Shown here piece after piece: positions 1 through 10,067 of a stretch of DNA of 64,000 nucleotides. The position numbers and the translations under genes were made by a program. Below the pieces are notes generated by a model. It was not told the DNA's origin, did not search any database, and saw only the letters and a program-made list of their open reading frames with translations. The DNA is from Phyllobacterium trifolii (GTDB lineage: Bacteria; Pseudomonadota; Alphaproteobacteria; Rhizobiales; Rhizobiaceae), in assembly GCF_014192095.1 (NCBI RefSeq), contig NZ_JACHXN010000003.1:62001-126000 (forward strand). The letters run 5' to 3'. The first letter of the stretch is position 1; the number at the start of each line of letters is the position of its first letter.

Positions 1-3000
1 GCAGGTCAAGGCAAGCCTGAACCTCACCGACGATCAGAAGGCGTTAGGTGCCGATGGTCTCGTCGCGGCCGGACGCGCCGAGGTTGCCAAGGGTAATATC
101 GAGAACGCTCTCAAAGCATTCAGAGGCGCATTGGCGGTTACACCCGACAATGGCCCGCTCTGGATCGAGACGGCACGTGCAGCCAATCGCGCCGAGAAAA
201 ATACCTATATCGCAGGACAGGCAGCGCTAGCCGCGCTCAACGGCTACCAGTTGACGCGAACGACGCAAAGCCGCGCAGATGCGCTGGCAGTGCTCGGCGA
301 TGCGCTGCAAAACTCCGAGAACTATCGCGCCTCGCTTGACGCGTATAAAGCCAGTCTCGCCCTCGTCAACGCCAAGCCGGTGGAGGCCGCCTATCTCGAC
401 CTTAGGTCGCGGCAGGGCTTCCGCGTCACCAATCATACGATCGACGCGGATAGCGTTAACCCTCGCGCATGTGTTCAGTTCTCTGATCCTCTGGTGAAAA
501 TGGGCACGGACTATACGCCGTTCGTGACATTGAACGGAACTGCCCCGAAAGCGCTGGAGGCCAAAGGCAGCGAGATCTGTGTCGAGGGCCTTGAACATGG
601 CCAGCGCTACAAGCTCGCCCTGCGTCCCGGGCTGCCATCGGCGGTGGGCGAATCCCTTGAAGCGCCCGTCGATCTTGATATCTACATCAAGGATCGCTCC
701 GCCATGGTGCGCTTTACCGGCGATAGCTTCGTGCTGCCGAGCACCGCGCGTCGCGGCATTCCAATCGTTTCGGTCAATACGACCAGCGCCAATCTCAAGC
801 TCTATCGCATTGGTGATCGAGGGCTTGCCCCGCTTCTGACCAGTTCGCAATTCCTGACGCAGATGGATGGCTACAGCGCCCAGCGTCTGCAGGACGAATC
901 GGGTGAGCTTGTCTGGCAGGGCACGATCGATCTTCAGTCCGAACTCAACAAGGATGTCGTCACCAGTTTCCCAGTCGATGAAGCCTTGCCGCAACGCAAG
1001 CCGGGCGTTTATGTCCTGACTGCCGTCTCGCCTGATGCAAAGAGCAATGAATGGGATGCCCACGCGACCCAGTGGTTCGTCGTCTCCGATATCGGCCTCA
1101 CCACCTATGCCGGCAATGACGGGCTCAATGTTTTTGCTCGCTCGCTTGCCTCGGCGCAGCCGCTCATCGGTGTCGAGCTTCAGCTTCTTGCCAAGAACAA
1201 CGAGATACTTGGTACTGCGGTCACCGATACCGAAGGCCGCGCTACATTTACAGCCGGGCTGATGCGTGGCACTGCAGCCACCGCTCCTGCAGTCATCACC
1301 GCCAAGAATGGCGATGCGGACTATGTTTTCCTCGACATGACCCGGGCGGGCTTTGATCTTTCGGATCGTGGCGTCACCGGCCGTCCCGCGCCGGGTGCCA
1401 TCGATATTCTGGCTTGGACCGAACGCGGTATCTATCGCGCCGGCGAAACGGTGCATGCGTCCGCACTCGCCCGGGATAACGCCGCCAATGCCGTCGAAAA
1501 ACTGCCGCTGACATTTGTGTTCAAGCGGCCGGACGGCGTGGAGGATCGCCGGATGGTCAGTGACGGCGCAAATCTCGGCGGGCATACGCTCGATCTGGAG
1601 TTGCAAGCCAACTCCATGCGTGGCACCTGGACGATGCAGATATTTACCGATCCGAAAGGTTCGCCAATTGCGGAAAAGCAATTCCTGGTTGAGGATTTCG
1701 TGCCAGACCGGGTTGAGTTCGATCTGACCAGTGACGCCAAATTCATTGAGATCGGCAAGGCAACGCCGGTGAAGGTGGACGGCCGCTTTCTTTATGGCGC
1801 TCCCGCTGCAGGGCTGGAACTTGAAGGCGAAGTCGCGCTGAAGCCAACACATGAAAGCGCTGATTTCAAGGGCTATCTCTTTGGGCTCGCCGATGAAGAG
1901 GCGAGTGAAAATACCAGCGTGCCGCTCGAGGATTTGCAGCCACTGGACGAGAACGGCAAGGCGATATTCGATGTATCGGTGGCAGATGCTCCGTCCACCA
2001 CGCAGCTCCTCAATGCAAATGTGGTCGTGCGCATGCAGGAAGCAGGCGGCCGCGCCGTAGAGCGTACGTTGACGCTGCCGGTCAAGCAGCAAGGCTCGAT
2101 GATCGGCATCAAGCCGGAGTTCTCAGGTGCTCTCGCCGAAAACTCCGTTGGTAAATTCCATGTCATTGCTGTCGATGAGAATGGCCAGAAGCAGGCCATG
2201 CAGGGGCTCCAGTGGAAACTCATCAACGTTGAGCGCAACTATCAGTGGTACCGTGACGGCAGTTCATGGAAATACGAGCCAATCCTTTCGACCAAGCAAG
2301 TTGCGAATGGGGTGATCGATACGACGGCGGATGGCGCCGATATTTCTGTCCCGGTTACCTGGGGTCAGTTCCGTCTCGAGGTGGAAACCGCCGCCGCTGA
2401 TGGCCCCGCCTCAAGCGTTGAATTTGATGCCGGCTACTATGTGGCGACTACTTCTACCGAAACGCCTGACGGTCTTCAGATCGCTCTCGACAAGGAAAAC
2501 TATGCTCCCGGCGAGACCGCGAAATTGAAGGTCTCGCCGCGCTTCGCCGGCGAACTGCTGGTGACTGTCGGTGCCGAGAATTTGCTGGTGACGAAGCGCG
2601 CCAGCGTTCCGGCCGAGGGTGGCGAAGTCGATATTCCTGTCACCGCTGACTGGGGTGCGGGGGCCTACGTCACGGCCACGTTGTTCCGTCCGGGTGACGC
2701 GCAGGAAACCCATATGCCGATGCGTGCCATCGGCGTCAAATGGCTCAACGTCAATCCGGGCGATCGCAAGCTCGCCGTAAAGTTGGATACGCCGCCGAAG
2801 ACCGAACCGCGCAAGCCGCTGAACATCGCCCTTGAGGTCACGGGCGCCGGTGCGAACGACGGCGCTTTCGTAACCGTGGCAGCGGTGGACGTCGGTATTC
2901 TTAATCTTACCCGTTATGAAGCGCCGAATCCGGATGGCTGGTATTTCGGTCAGCGCCAGCTCGGTCTCGAGATTCGTGACCTTTACGGCCGCCTGATCGA

Positions 3001-5080
3001 TGGTTCACAGGGCGCAACCGGCAAGCTGCGCACTGGCGGTGACGGTGCGCAGATGCCGATGCAAGGCAGCCCACCCACTGAAAAGCTGATCGCCTTCTTC
3101 TCCGGGCCGGTCAAGCTTGACGCGCAGGGTAAGGCCAATGTCAGCTTCGATATTCCGCAATTCAACGGCACGGCGCGTGTCATGGCTGTCGCGTGGTCGA
3201 AATCAGGTGTCGGCCATGCCACCTCCGACGTGGTCATTCGTGATCCCGTGGTCGTCACCGCGAGCTTGCCGAAATTCCTTGCTCCCGGCGACAAAGCGGC
3301 ATTGCGGCTCGATATCGCCAATACCGACGGGCCGGCAGGCGACTACCAGGTGCAGGTCACCAGCAATCCTGCGGTGAAGGTCGATCAACCGGCCGCGTCA
3401 CAAACGGTCAATCTGGCTGCCGGTGGTAAGGCAAACCTTACCTTGCCACTGACGGGCAATCAGCCCGGCGACGGGGTCGTGTCGGTCAAGTTATCGAATG
3501 CAGCTGGTCTCTCGCTCGAGCAGACCTTGAATGTCCCCGTCCGGCCGGCGACCCTGCCGATGACCGTGCGCAGGCCGATCAAGCTTGGACCCAATAGCAG
3601 CCTCAAGGTTGACAGCGAATTGCTGGCTGGCAGCGTCTTGCAGGGGGCCTCGGTTAGCCTCAATGTCACCCGCTCTGCCGCCTTCGATATTCCGGCCTTG
3701 CTGATGACGCTCGATCGCTACCCCTATGGTTGCGCCGAACAGACGACCAGCCGCGCCCTGCCACTGCTCTATATGAGCGATCTCGCCAGGCAGTCTGGAA
3801 TTGCCGACGACGGCGAAGTGCAGAAACGCGTGCAGGAAGCGATCTACCGTGTCCTGTCGTATCAATCCTCCGCAGGTAGCTTCGGTCTGTGGGCTCCTGG
3901 CTCCGGCGACCTCTGGCTCGATGCCTATGTCACGGATTTCCTCACTCGTGCTCGCGAACAGAAATACAACGTCCCGGAACAGGCTCTCGTACAGGCGCTT
4001 GAAAACCTGCAAAACTCGCTGAGCTATGATGTGAACGTCAAGGATCAGGGCAATGAAATTGCCTATGCTCTCTATGTTCTGGCGCGCAATCGCAAGGCGG
4101 CCATCAGCGATCTGCGTTACTACGCTGACACGAAACTCGGCGAGTTCCCGACGCCGCTGTCACGCGCGCATCTTGCCGCCGCCTTGTCGCTTTATGGCGA
4201 TGCCCAGCGTTCGCAAAGCATCTTCACCAATGCCCTGCAACAGGCGACCACCGTCACAAATGTTAGCCTGATCCGTTCGGACTACGGCTCGTCGCTTCGT
4301 GATGACGCCGCTGTTCTGGCGCTTGCTGCCGAGAGCCGGCCGGTCCCGCCCATCATTCCGCAGCTGTCGAAGATCGTTGCCAACGAATGGGAACACAAGA
4401 CCTATACGAGCACGCAGGAGCAAACATGGATGCTGCTTGCGGCGCGTGCTGTTCAGGATGGCGACAGGGATCTGCAGCTCGACATCAATGGCGCCGCCCA
4501 TAGCGGAGGCTATGCGGCGCGATTGACCGGCGACGAACTGCTTGCCCAACCGGTGACCATCACCAATGCGACCGCCGAACCTGTGTCGGCAGTGGTGACG
4601 ACGGTGGCATCCCCGTCGCAGCCGCTGCCCGCCGGCGGCGATGGCTTCAACATCCAGCGTACCTACTACACGCTCGATGGCAAGGAGGCCAATGTCAGCC
4701 AGGCCAAGCAGAACGAGCGCTATGTGGTTGTTCTGAAAGTGACCGAGAACAACAACTGGCCGTCGCGTGTGCTGATCACCGATCTTTTGCCTGCCGGGTT
4801 CGAAATCGATAATCCCGGTCTCGTTAACAGCGCCAGCCTGTCGAATTTCGACTGGATCGGCGAAGTGGAGGCAGCGCACACGGAGTTCCGCAGCGATCGC
4901 TTTGTTGCCGCCTTTGACCGGGCGACGGGGGACAATGGCGAAATCACGCTGGCCTATGTAGTCCGCGCGGTAACACCCGGCACCTATGACCATCCGGCGG
5001 CCAGCGTCGAGGACATGTATCGTCCGCAGTTTTCCGCGCGCACGGCAACCGGTCGCATGGAGGTCGTCGCAGCACAATAA
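1..5080 (+). CDS. alpha-2-macroglobulin family protein, 5' end outside window
   Basis: Large periplasmic or envelope protease-trap protein of the bacterial alpha-2-macroglobulin family. The reading frame (frame 2) is open from the first base, so the signal or lipoprotein peptide and N-terminal tetratricopeptide-like part lie upstream; the TTG at 131 is not the true start. What is present is about 1,690 residues of beta-sandwich (MG) domains. Then comes the thioester motif CAEQ (Cys codon at 3731-3733) in the context YPYGCAEQTTSR, followed by an alpha-helical thioester domain and a C-terminal receptor-like domain. In the family the Cys-Gln thioester covalently captures attacking proteases. The stop overlaps the start of pbpC by one base, the classical pairing of A2M with PBP1C, which suggests joint repair and defence of the wall when the outer membrane is breached. 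Family call is secure; the target protease is unknown. Confidence 0.93.
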   Translation, partial: QVKASLNLTDDQKALGADGLVAAGRAEVAKGNIENALKAFRGALAVTPDNGPLWIETARAANRAEKNTYIAGQAALAALNGYQLTRTTQSRADALAVLGDALQNSENYRASLDAYKASLALVNAKPVEAAYLDLRSRQGFRVTNHTIDADSVNPRACVQFSDPLVKMGTDYTPFVTLNGTAPKALEAKGSEICVEGLEHGQRYKLALRPGLPSAVGESLEAPVDLDIYIKDRSAMVRFTGDSFVLPSTARRGIPIVSVNTTSANLKLYRIGDRGLAPLLTSSQFLTQMDGYSAQRLQDESGELVWQGTIDLQSELNKDVVTSFPVDEALPQRKPGVYVLTAVSPDAKSNEWDAHATQWFVVSDIGLTTYAGNDGLNVFARSLASAQPLIGVELQLLAKNNEILGTAVTDTEGRATFTAGLMRGTAATAPAVITAKNGDADYVFLDMTRAGFDLSDRGVTGRPAPGAIDILAWTERGIYRAGETVHASALARDNAANAVEKLPLTFVFKRPDGVEDRRMVSDGANLGGHTLDLELQANSMRGTWTMQIFTDPKGSPIAEKQFLVEDFVPDRVEFDLTSDAKFIEIGKATPVKVDGRFLYGAPAAGLELEGEVALKPTHESADFKGYLFGLADEEASENTSVPLEDLQPLDENGKAIFDVSVADAPSTTQLLNANVVVRMQEAGGRAVERTLTLPVKQQGSMIGIKPEFSGALAENSVGKFHVIAVDENGQKQAMQGLQWKLINVERNYQWYRDGSSWKYEPILSTKQVANGVIDTTADGADISVPVTWGQFRLEVETAAADGPASSVEFDAGYYVATTSTETPDGLQIALDKENYAPGETAKLKVSPRFAGELLVTVGAENLLVTKRASVPAEGGEVDIPVTADWGAGAYVTATLFRPGDAQETHMPMRAIGVKWLNVNPGDRKLAVKLDTPPKTEPRKPLNIALEVTGAGANDGAFVTVAAVDVGILNLTRYEAPNPDGWYFGQRQLGLEIRDLYGRLIDGSQGATGKLRTGGDGAQMPMQGSPPTEKLIAFFSGPVKLDAQGKANVSFDIPQFNGTARVMAVAWSKSGVGHATSDVVIRDPVVVTASLPKFLAPGDKAALRLDIANTDGPAGDYQVQVTSNPAVKVDQPAASQTVNLAAGGKANLTLPLTGNQPGDGVVSVKLSNAAGLSLEQTLNVPVRPATLPMTVRRPIKLGPNSSLKVDSELLAGSVLQGASVSLNVTRSAAFDIPALLMTLDRYPYGCAEQTTSRALPLLYMSDLARQSGIADDGEVQKRVQEAIYRVLSYQSSAGSFGLWAPGSGDLWLDAYVTDFLTRAREQKYNVPEQALVQALENLQNSLSYDVNVKDQGNEIAYALYVLARNRKAAISDLRYYADTKLGEFPTPLSRAHLAAALSLYGDAQRSQSIFTNALQQATTVTNVSLIRSDYGSSLRDDAAVLALAAESRPVPPIIPQLSKIVANEWEHKTYTSTQEQTWMLLAARAVQDGDRDLQLDINGAAHSGGYAARLTGDELLAQPVTITNATAEPVSAVVTTVASPSQPLPAGGDGFNIQRTYYTLDGKEANVSQAKQNERYVVVLKVTENNNWPSRVLITDLLPAGFEIDNPGLVNSASLSNFDWIGEVEAAHTEFRSDRFVAAFDRATGDNGEITLAYVVRAVTPGTYDHPAASVEDMYRPQFSARTATGRMEVVAAQ

Positions 5081-7164
5081 TGTGGTCCACGCGCAAACTC
5101 TGCATCGGCATTTCGGCCAATCTGGTGCTGGCCACGGTGCTTGCGTTTGGCCTCGACCTGGCCGACCGCACCTTTCCACCGCCTCTGGAAAAGGCGCGGG
5201 AAGTCTCAACCGAGGTACTGGATGCGGATGGACAGCTGCTGCGCGCCTTCGCGACCTCCGAAGGCCGCTGGCGGCTCGGCACGACAGCGAAGGATGTCGA
5301 TCCGCAATTCGTTCGCATGCTCATCGCCTATGAAGATCAGCGCTTCTGGCAGCACCGGGGGGTGGACCCGATCGCGCTTGCACGCGCAGCGGTGCAGCTT
5401 GTCAGCAATGGCCGTATCGTTTCCGGCGCCTCGACGCTGTCCATGCAGGTTGCCCGGCTGATCGAGCCGCGCGAGGGCAGATCACTCACGGCGAAGCTTC
5501 AGCAGCTGGCCCGCGCACTGCAAATCGAGCGACGTTTGAGCAAGGCCGAAATCCTCGACCTCTATCTGGCACTCGCGCCCTATGGCGGCAATCTCGAAGG
5601 GGTGCGCGCTGCAAGTCTTGCCTATTTCGGTAAGGAGCCGCGTCGCTTGACTGTCGCGCAGTCAGCGTTGCTCGTCGCTTTGCCGCAATTGCCGGAAAGA
5701 CGCAGGCCCGACCGCAACCTCGCATTGGCCGAAGCGGCGCGTGGCCGCGTTCTACACCGAATGGCAGTCGAGAAAGTTGTGGGTGAGGGCGAAGCCGAGC
5801 GGGCCGGTCTTGCACCAATTCCATCACGTCGCCTGCAGTTGCCAGCCTATGCAGCACATCTGGCGGAGGCCGCCCAGCGCAAGGAGCCGTCGGTCAGACG
5901 GCATCTGACAACACTGCACCGGCCAATCCAGCAGGGGTTGGAAGCAGTCGCGAGAGACGCAGCGGGTAAACTTGGTCCCAAGGTGTCGGTCGCCATGGTG
6001 ATGGCGGACGTGCGCACCGGGGAGATCGTCGGCGAGGTCGGATCGGCGGATTATTTCGATGCAAGCCGCTCGGGCTGGATTGACATGACCCGGATCAATC
6101 GCTCACCAGGCTCAACGCTCAAGCCCTTTATCTATGGCTTGGCCTTCGAGGATGGCCTGGTCAGCCAGGAAACCATCATCGAGGATCGGCCCGCCGACTT
6201 CTTCGGCTACCGGCCGCGCAATTTCGATATGAGCTATCAGGGTGATGTCAGCATCCGGCAGGCGCTGCAGCTGTCGCTGAACGTACCGGCTGTCCGTTTG
6301 CTCGATGCAGTCGGTCCGGCACGGCTGATGATGCGGTTCCGCCGCTCGGAAGTCCGGCCGGTGTTACCGCCGAATGAAACACCGGGTCTCGCTATTGGTC
6401 TCGGCGGTGTTGGCATTACGCTCAAGGACCTCGTGCAGCTCTATGCCGGCCTTGCCAATCGCGGCCGGCCAATGCAACTCGGCGATGGAATTCAAGACAA
6501 ACCCGGCTCGATCGAGGGCGAGCCGCTGCTTGAACCGGTGGCGGCGTGGAACGTTGGGGATATTCTCTCCGGTGTCATGCCGCCCCTCGGATCAGGGCAA
6601 CGCGGCATTGCCTACAAGACTGGCACAAGTTATGGGTATCGCGATGCATGGTCGGTCGGTTTCGATGGCAATTATGTTCTTGGCGTTTGGGTTGGCCGGC
6701 CAGACAATGGCGCAGTGCCGGGTTTGACGGGCTTTGGCTCGGCCGCGCCGATCCTGTTCGAAGGTTTCGCAAAATCCGGCGTCGCCATCACGCCTCTGCA
6801 GCCCGCTCCAACTGGCGCTACCCGCATAGCGCAGGCCCAGTTGCCGATCAGCCAGCGGCGCTTTTCGATAAATTCGAGCGGCTTGCTTGCTTCTTCGACA
6901 CGCGAACCAGCACCGCAGATCGTCTATCCGCCTGAAGGCGCGCGCATAGAACTGGGAGCAACAACAGGCGGCGAAATCATGCCATTGGCGCTGAAACTGC
7001 AGGGCGGCCGCGCGCCATTTCGCTGGCTCGCCAATGGCAAGCCCTTGCCGGAAACATCGCGCCGTCGCGTCAACCAATGGGTTCCTGACGGCGGTGGATA
7101 TTCGACGCTTACAGTTATCGATTCCGTCGGCCGAGCGGCGAGTGTTCGGGTGTTTGTCGATTGA
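5080..7164 (+). CDS. pbpC: penicillin-binding protein 1C
   Basis: Bifunctional class A penicillin-binding protein that polymerises glycan strands and carries a transpeptidase fold in the periplasm. Residues 8-25 are the membrane anchor. The GT51 glycosyltransferase domain follows, with catalytic Glu85 in YEDQRFWQHRGVD and the downstream GASTLSMQ motif. The transpeptidase domain has SxxK (Ser345-Lys348 in SPGSTLKPF), a SLN triad (LSLNVPAVRLL) and KTGT at about 513. A C-terminal BiPBP_C-type domain ends the protein. At 694 residues it is slightly shorter than E. coli PbpC (about 770). ATG 5080 shares one base with the stop of the upstream alpha-2-macroglobulin gene, so the two are translationally coupled. 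A bidirectional terminator follows at 7172. Confidence 0.95.
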   Translation: MWSTRKLCIGISANLVLATVLAFGLDLADRTFPPPLEKAREVSTEVLDADGQLLRAFATSEGRWRLGTTAKDVDPQFVRMLIAYEDQRFWQHRGVDPIALARAAVQLVSNGRIVSGASTLSMQVARLIEPREGRSLTAKLQQLARALQIERRLSKAEILDLYLALAPYGGNLEGVRAASLAYFGKEPRRLTVAQSALLVALPQLPERRRPDRNLALAEAARGRVLHRMAVEKVVGEGEAERAGLAPIPSRRLQLPAYAAHLAEAAQRKEPSVRRHLTTLHRPIQQGLEAVARDAAGKLGPKVSVAMVMADVRTGEIVGEVGSADYFDASRSGWIDMTRINRSPGSTLKPFIYGLAFEDGLVSQETIIEDRPADFFGYRPRNFDMSYQGDVSIRQALQLSLNVPAVRLLDAVGPARLMMRFRRSEVRPVLPPNETPGLAIGLGGVGITLKDLVQLYAGLANRGRPMQLGDGIQDKPGSIEGEPLLEPVAAWNVGDILSGVMPPLGSGQRGIAYKTGTSYGYRDAWSVGFDGNYVLGVWVGRPDNGAVPGLTGFGSAAPILFEGFAKSGVAITPLQPAPTGATRIAQAQLPISQRRFSINSSGLLASSTREPAPQIVYPPEGARIELGATTGGEIMPLALKLQGGRAPFRWLANGKPLPETSRRRVNQWVPDGGGYSTLTVIDSVGRAASVRVFVD

Positions 7165-7171
7165 ATATGAA

Positions 7172-7195
7172 AAGGCGGCGCCATGGCGCCGCCTT
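7172..7195. terminator. bidirectional hairpin terminator between pbpC and rcnB-like gene
   Basis: A perfect 24-base palindrome (AAGGCGGCGCC and its mirror) lies 8 bases after the pbpC stop and 15 bases before the stop of the convergent rcnB-like gene. A strong GC stem with flanking A and T residues on both sides fits a terminator serving both strands. Confidence 0.75.
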
Positions 7196-7209
7196 CAATG
7201 TAGGTCCGA

Positions 7210-7545
7210 TCAACGTGCCTGTACGAGTGCCGAAATTATACCCGAAGTGATGCTGATCAAGGCATAATCATTGTCGGCCTTGACCCACTGGTAACCGCGC
7301 GGTGGCGTCTTCAAATGATAGCGGTGATAATCGCGCACGACATTGCGGCGGTAGTTCGAGGGGAGTGCGTGGCCACGCGACCAGCGGGTCTTCTTCACCA
7401 CCACGGTTTTCGTAACAACCCGCTTCTTTACCACGCGGTCCTGCTGATGACCGTAATGGCCACCCTTGTAATTCTGCTGTTGGGCGAACGCGGCAGGCGT
7501 CGCGATCAGGGAGATGGCAAGTGCTGCCAGAGCGATCTTTTTCAT
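7210..7545 (-). CDS. RcnB-like small periplasmic protein
   Basis: 111-residue exported protein. Residues 1-21 form a signal peptide ending AFA-QQ. The mature part is rich in His, Tyr, Lys and Arg (GGHYGHQQDR, then KKRVVTKTVVVKKTRW) and ends with the RcnB-family region YHLKTPPRGYQWVKADNDYALI plus a short hydrophobic tail. In E. coli RcnB is a periplasmic protein of nickel/cobalt homeostasis; many proteobacterial members have no proven metal role. Good Shine-Dalgarno GAGGAAACGAAATG supports the start. It stands alone between convergent pbpC and upstream dadA on the same strand. Metal function is inference. Confidence 0.8.
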   Translation of the reverse strand: MKKIALAALAISLIATPAAFAQQQNYKGGHYGHQQDRVVKKRVVTKTVVVKKTRWSRGHALPSNYRRNVVRDYHRYHLKTPPRGYQWVKADNDYALISITSGIISALVQAR

Positions 7546-7700
7546 TTCGTTTCCTCGTCAGTAGCGCGGCTTGATTTAAACCACGGGTTGTCTTGGGACA
7601 CTCCGGTTTTATGCCTGACGAGATGAACGAAAACTGAATATCAATCTAAACAATTTGTAATGTTTTAAATGGTTTATAGGCGATTTTTGAAGCCGGCAAA

Positions 7701-7729
7701 TGAATATCAGCCGTAACGGCTGATATTCA
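7701..7729 (-). terminator. hairpin containing the dadA stop codon
   Basis: Perfect 13-base arms (TGAATATCAGCCG) separated by TAA, with the dadA stop codon inside the stem. No T-run follows directly, so it may stabilise the mRNA end rather than act as an intrinsic terminator. Confidence 0.45.
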
Positions 7730-8963
7730 GGGGCAGCGGGTCCACATCCGGCGATTTTCCGGAAATTATATCGGCGAGCACACGGCCAGAGCCGCACGAC
7801 ATTGTCCAGCCAAGCGTGCCGTGACCGGTGTTGAGATAGAGATTCGAGTATCTCGTACCACCACCGATTATGGGCGGACCATCCGGCGTCATCGGTCGCA
7901 AGCCCGCCCAAAAGCTTGCCTTGCTCAAATCGCCACCTTTGGGAAACAAATCGCCGACGGAATGTTTCAGCGTCGCCTGCCGTGCATCGCGCAAAGCGAG
8001 ATCGTAGCCCGAAATCTCGGCCGTACCACCGGCGCGAATCCGGTCGCCGAGCCGCGTGATGGCAACCTTGTAAGTTTCATCCATGATGGTTGAAACGGGA
8101 GCCGCGTCAGCGTCGGTGATCGGAACTGTGATGGAATATCCCTTTACCGGATAGACCGGAATATGCACACCGATGCGCCGCAACAGGAATGGCGAGTAGC
8201 TGCCGAACGCAACGACATAGGCGTCTGCCGCCAGCTCCTCCGTCTCGGTCGATACGCTGGCGATACGGTTCGTGCTGGTGTTGATTGAGGTGATCGTGGT
8301 GTTGAACCGGAATTTCACTCCGGCGTCGGCACAGAGAGCCGCGAGCTTCTCGGTAAACATCTGGCAGTCGCCGGTTTCATCGCCAGGCAGGCGCAAGCCT
8401 CCGACAAATTTGCCTTTGACATGGGCCAGTGCCGGTTCGGCCGCAACACATCCTGCAGGATCCAGAAGCTCGTAAGGTACGCCAAATCCTTTCAGCACTT
8501 CGACGTCGCTGGCACTTCCGTCATATTGCTTCTGTGTGCGGAAGAGCTGCAAAGTTCCCTGCGCGCGTTCATCATAGGGGATGGAGACTTCCGAACGCAG
8601 CGCTTTAAGGCAATCGCGGCTGTATTCAGCGATGGGAACCATGCGTGACTTGTTGCGGGCATAACGCGCAGACGTGCAGTTGCGCAGCATCTTGACCAGC
8701 CAAAGCGCCATATAGGGATCAAATTTTGGTCTAACGACAAGTGGGCCGAAATGCATCAGCATCCATTTGACTGCCTTGACCGGTACGCCAGGCCCGGCCC
8801 ATGGCGAGGAATATCCCGGCGATATTTCTCCGGCATTGGCAAAGCTCGTCTCACGCGCCGGGCCGGGCTGGCGGTCGATGACAGTGACCTCATGGCCCGC
8901 TTGCGCCAGATACCAGGCCGATGTGACGCCGACGACGCCACTGCCAAGGACGAGTACTTTCAT
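7707..8963 (-). CDS. dadA: D-amino acid dehydrogenase
   Basis: FAD-dependent oxidoreductase of the DAO/DadA family that deaminates D-amino acids (typically D-alanine) to 2-oxo acids and feeds electrons to the respiratory chain. The N-terminus is the Rossmann motif [26 protein letters not shown]. Typical DadA features follow ([25 protein letters not shown]) and a C-terminal [17 protein letters not shown] loop. 418 residues is normal for the family. AAGGAG lies 10 bases before the ATG. No alr gene is adjacent, so it is not in the usual dadAX operon. Confidence 0.93.
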   Translation of the reverse strand: MKVLVLGSGVVGVTSAWYLAQAGHEVTVIDRQPGPARETSFANAGEISPGYSSPWAGPGVPVKAVKWMLMHFGPLVVRPKFDPYMALWLVKMLRNCTSARYARNKSRMVPIAEYSRDCLKALRSEVSIPYDERAQGTLQLFRTQKQYDGSASDVEVLKGFGVPYELLDPAGCVAAEPALAHVKGKFVGGLRLPGDETGDCQMFTEKLAALCADAGVKFRFNTTITSINTSTNRIASVSTETEELAADAYVVAFGSYSPFLLRRIGVHIPVYPVKGYSITVPITDADAAPVSTIMDETYKVAITRLGDRIRAGGTAEISGYDLALRDARQATLKHSVGDLFPKGGDLSKASFWAGLRPMTPDGPPIIGGGTRYSNLYLNTGHGTLGWTMSCGSGRVLADIISGKSPDVDPLPLNISRYG

Positions 8964-9106
8964 AACCGGGAGACTCCTTCAAAAGATTCAAACCTGAAGA
9001 CGAGTCGCACTGTGGGTTGGCGAATTGTTTCTTTCCAGACATTTCTTTCGTCACGCGCGGAAATGTCTTGGTTTCTCGCGCCGGCAGCAGAATCTGGACA
9101 AAATAA

Positions 9107-9128
9107 AAGGCCGGGAAAACCCGACCTT
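9107..9128 (-). terminator. intrinsic terminator of the cold-shock gene
   Basis: Read on the minus strand: AAGGTCGGG, TTTT loop, CCCGGCCTTTTATTTT. A 9-bp stem followed by T-rich sequence, about 70 bases downstream of the csp stop. Confidence 0.7.
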
Positions 9129-9195
9129 CTCAAATTCGTCTCTGCTATCAGTGCCAGTACATCCGTGGTCAAAGACCGCGAAGACGAATTATTTA

Positions 9196-9405
9196 TCAGC
9201 CAGCCTGAAGCTGATCAGCAGTCATCTTGCCGGACTTGTTGTCACGGACCAATTCGAAACTGATCTTCTGACCGTCATTGAGGCTGCGCATACCAGCGCG
9301 CTCAACGGCAGAGATGTGTACGAATACATCTGCTGAACCATCATCTGGTTGAATGAAGCCGAAGCCTTTTGTGGAATTGAACCACTTTACTGTTCCAGTG
9401 CTCAT
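9196..9405 (-). CDS. cold-shock domain protein (CspA family)
   Basis: 69-residue single OB-fold RNA/ssDNA chaperone. It begins [20 protein letters not shown], containing RNP1-type KGFGFI, followed by [12 protein letters not shown] (RNP2). The true start is ATG 9405; the longer open frame back to 9444 would add 13 residues with no family counterpart. The roughly 300-base upstream region without a confident gene could hold a long, structured 5' leader typical of csp mRNAs, but no element was proven. A terminator lies at 9107-9128. Confidence 0.93.
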   Translation of the reverse strand: MSTGTVKWFNSTKGFGFIQPDDGSADVFVHISAVERAGMRSLNDGQKISFELVRDNKSGKMTADQLQAG

Positions 9406-9444
9406 GATGAACCCTTTCAATGGAAATATTTTAATACAGGGCAC

Positions 9445-9752
9445 GACGCGCCATGCAGTTTTTAGCTCGATTTTTGAAGAAGGATCTTTCAGAGCGCCTG
9501 TGGCGCAATAAAACTAATTACAAACTACCAAATACCGATAGGCCATACATAGGGCTAAGCGCTTGTTTCGTCAATGCCAATGCCTGAGAAATAATTTCAA
9601 AGACTGAACTAAAGTCTATTCCCCAGTCTTTTCGGGGTTTTTCTATTTCGAAATATTTTCGCCGTCTGGCATTGGCATCCGAGTATAAGACGGCAATCGA
9701 TTCCTCATTGCGCGCGTAAGCGAGCGACACCTCGAGTTCCCTGCAGTAACGA
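9445..9752. other. gene-poor stretch upstream of csp
   Basis: About 300 bases, noticeably A+T-rich. It contains a minus-strand open frame (9518-9904 overall) whose N-terminal half is a shadow of the next gene; its private part has no recognisable motif. This stretch probably carries the csp promoter and 5' leader. Confidence 0.4.
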
Positions 9753-10046
9753 CTACTTGGCTTTGGCAGCTGTCCGCGTAGTCTTCTTTCCTTTTGGAGT
9801 AGCCGGCGGTCGGGCAGCGATTTCTGCCTGCTCTTCAGCTTCTTTGGCAAGCCGTAAAGCCTTGAGACGTGCCGTCTTGCTTTCCCACTTATGTGTTTCA
9901 TCATTGATGATTGCAGAAGCCGCAGCGGTGGTTGCCAGACTCTTCTGTTCCGAAGGGCTCAAGACCCGTTTCGGGTGGACGCCAACTTCAGGCATCTGTT
10001 TTGGACTATGTTTCATTGCATCTCGCATTATTGGATATACAACCAT
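9753..10046 (-). CDS. small conserved-looking basic protein, function unknown
   Basis: 97 residues, or 87 if the internal ATG at 10016 is used. It reads MKHSPKQMPEVGVHPKRVLSP, then an Ala-rich helical segment, a charged helix (KALRLAKEAEEQAEIAAR) and a Lys/Ala tail (KGKKTTRTAAKAK). The composition resembles small nucleoid-associated or stress proteins of rhizobia but no family is recognised. GGAAGG sits 11 bases before the 10046 ATG, favouring that start weakly. Same strand as the next small gene upstream (10068-10277), with 21 bases between them, so the two are probably cotranscribed. Confidence 0.6.
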   Translation of the reverse strand: MVVYPIMRDAMKHSPKQMPEVGVHPKRVLSPSEQKSLATTAAASAIINDETHKWESKTARLKALRLAKEAEEQAEIAARPPATPKGKKTTRTAAKAK

Positions 10047-10067
10047 CGCACGCGAAACCTTCCAAGT

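Noticed and set aside
227-2092. 621-residue open frame on the minus strand
   Set aside because: Lies fully antisense to the alpha-2-macroglobulin gene, which has clear domain motifs; no motif in the antisense product.
9518-9904. 128-residue minus-strand frame
   Set aside because: N-terminal half is a shadow of the 97-residue gene; the private C-terminal half has no motif or ribosome site.
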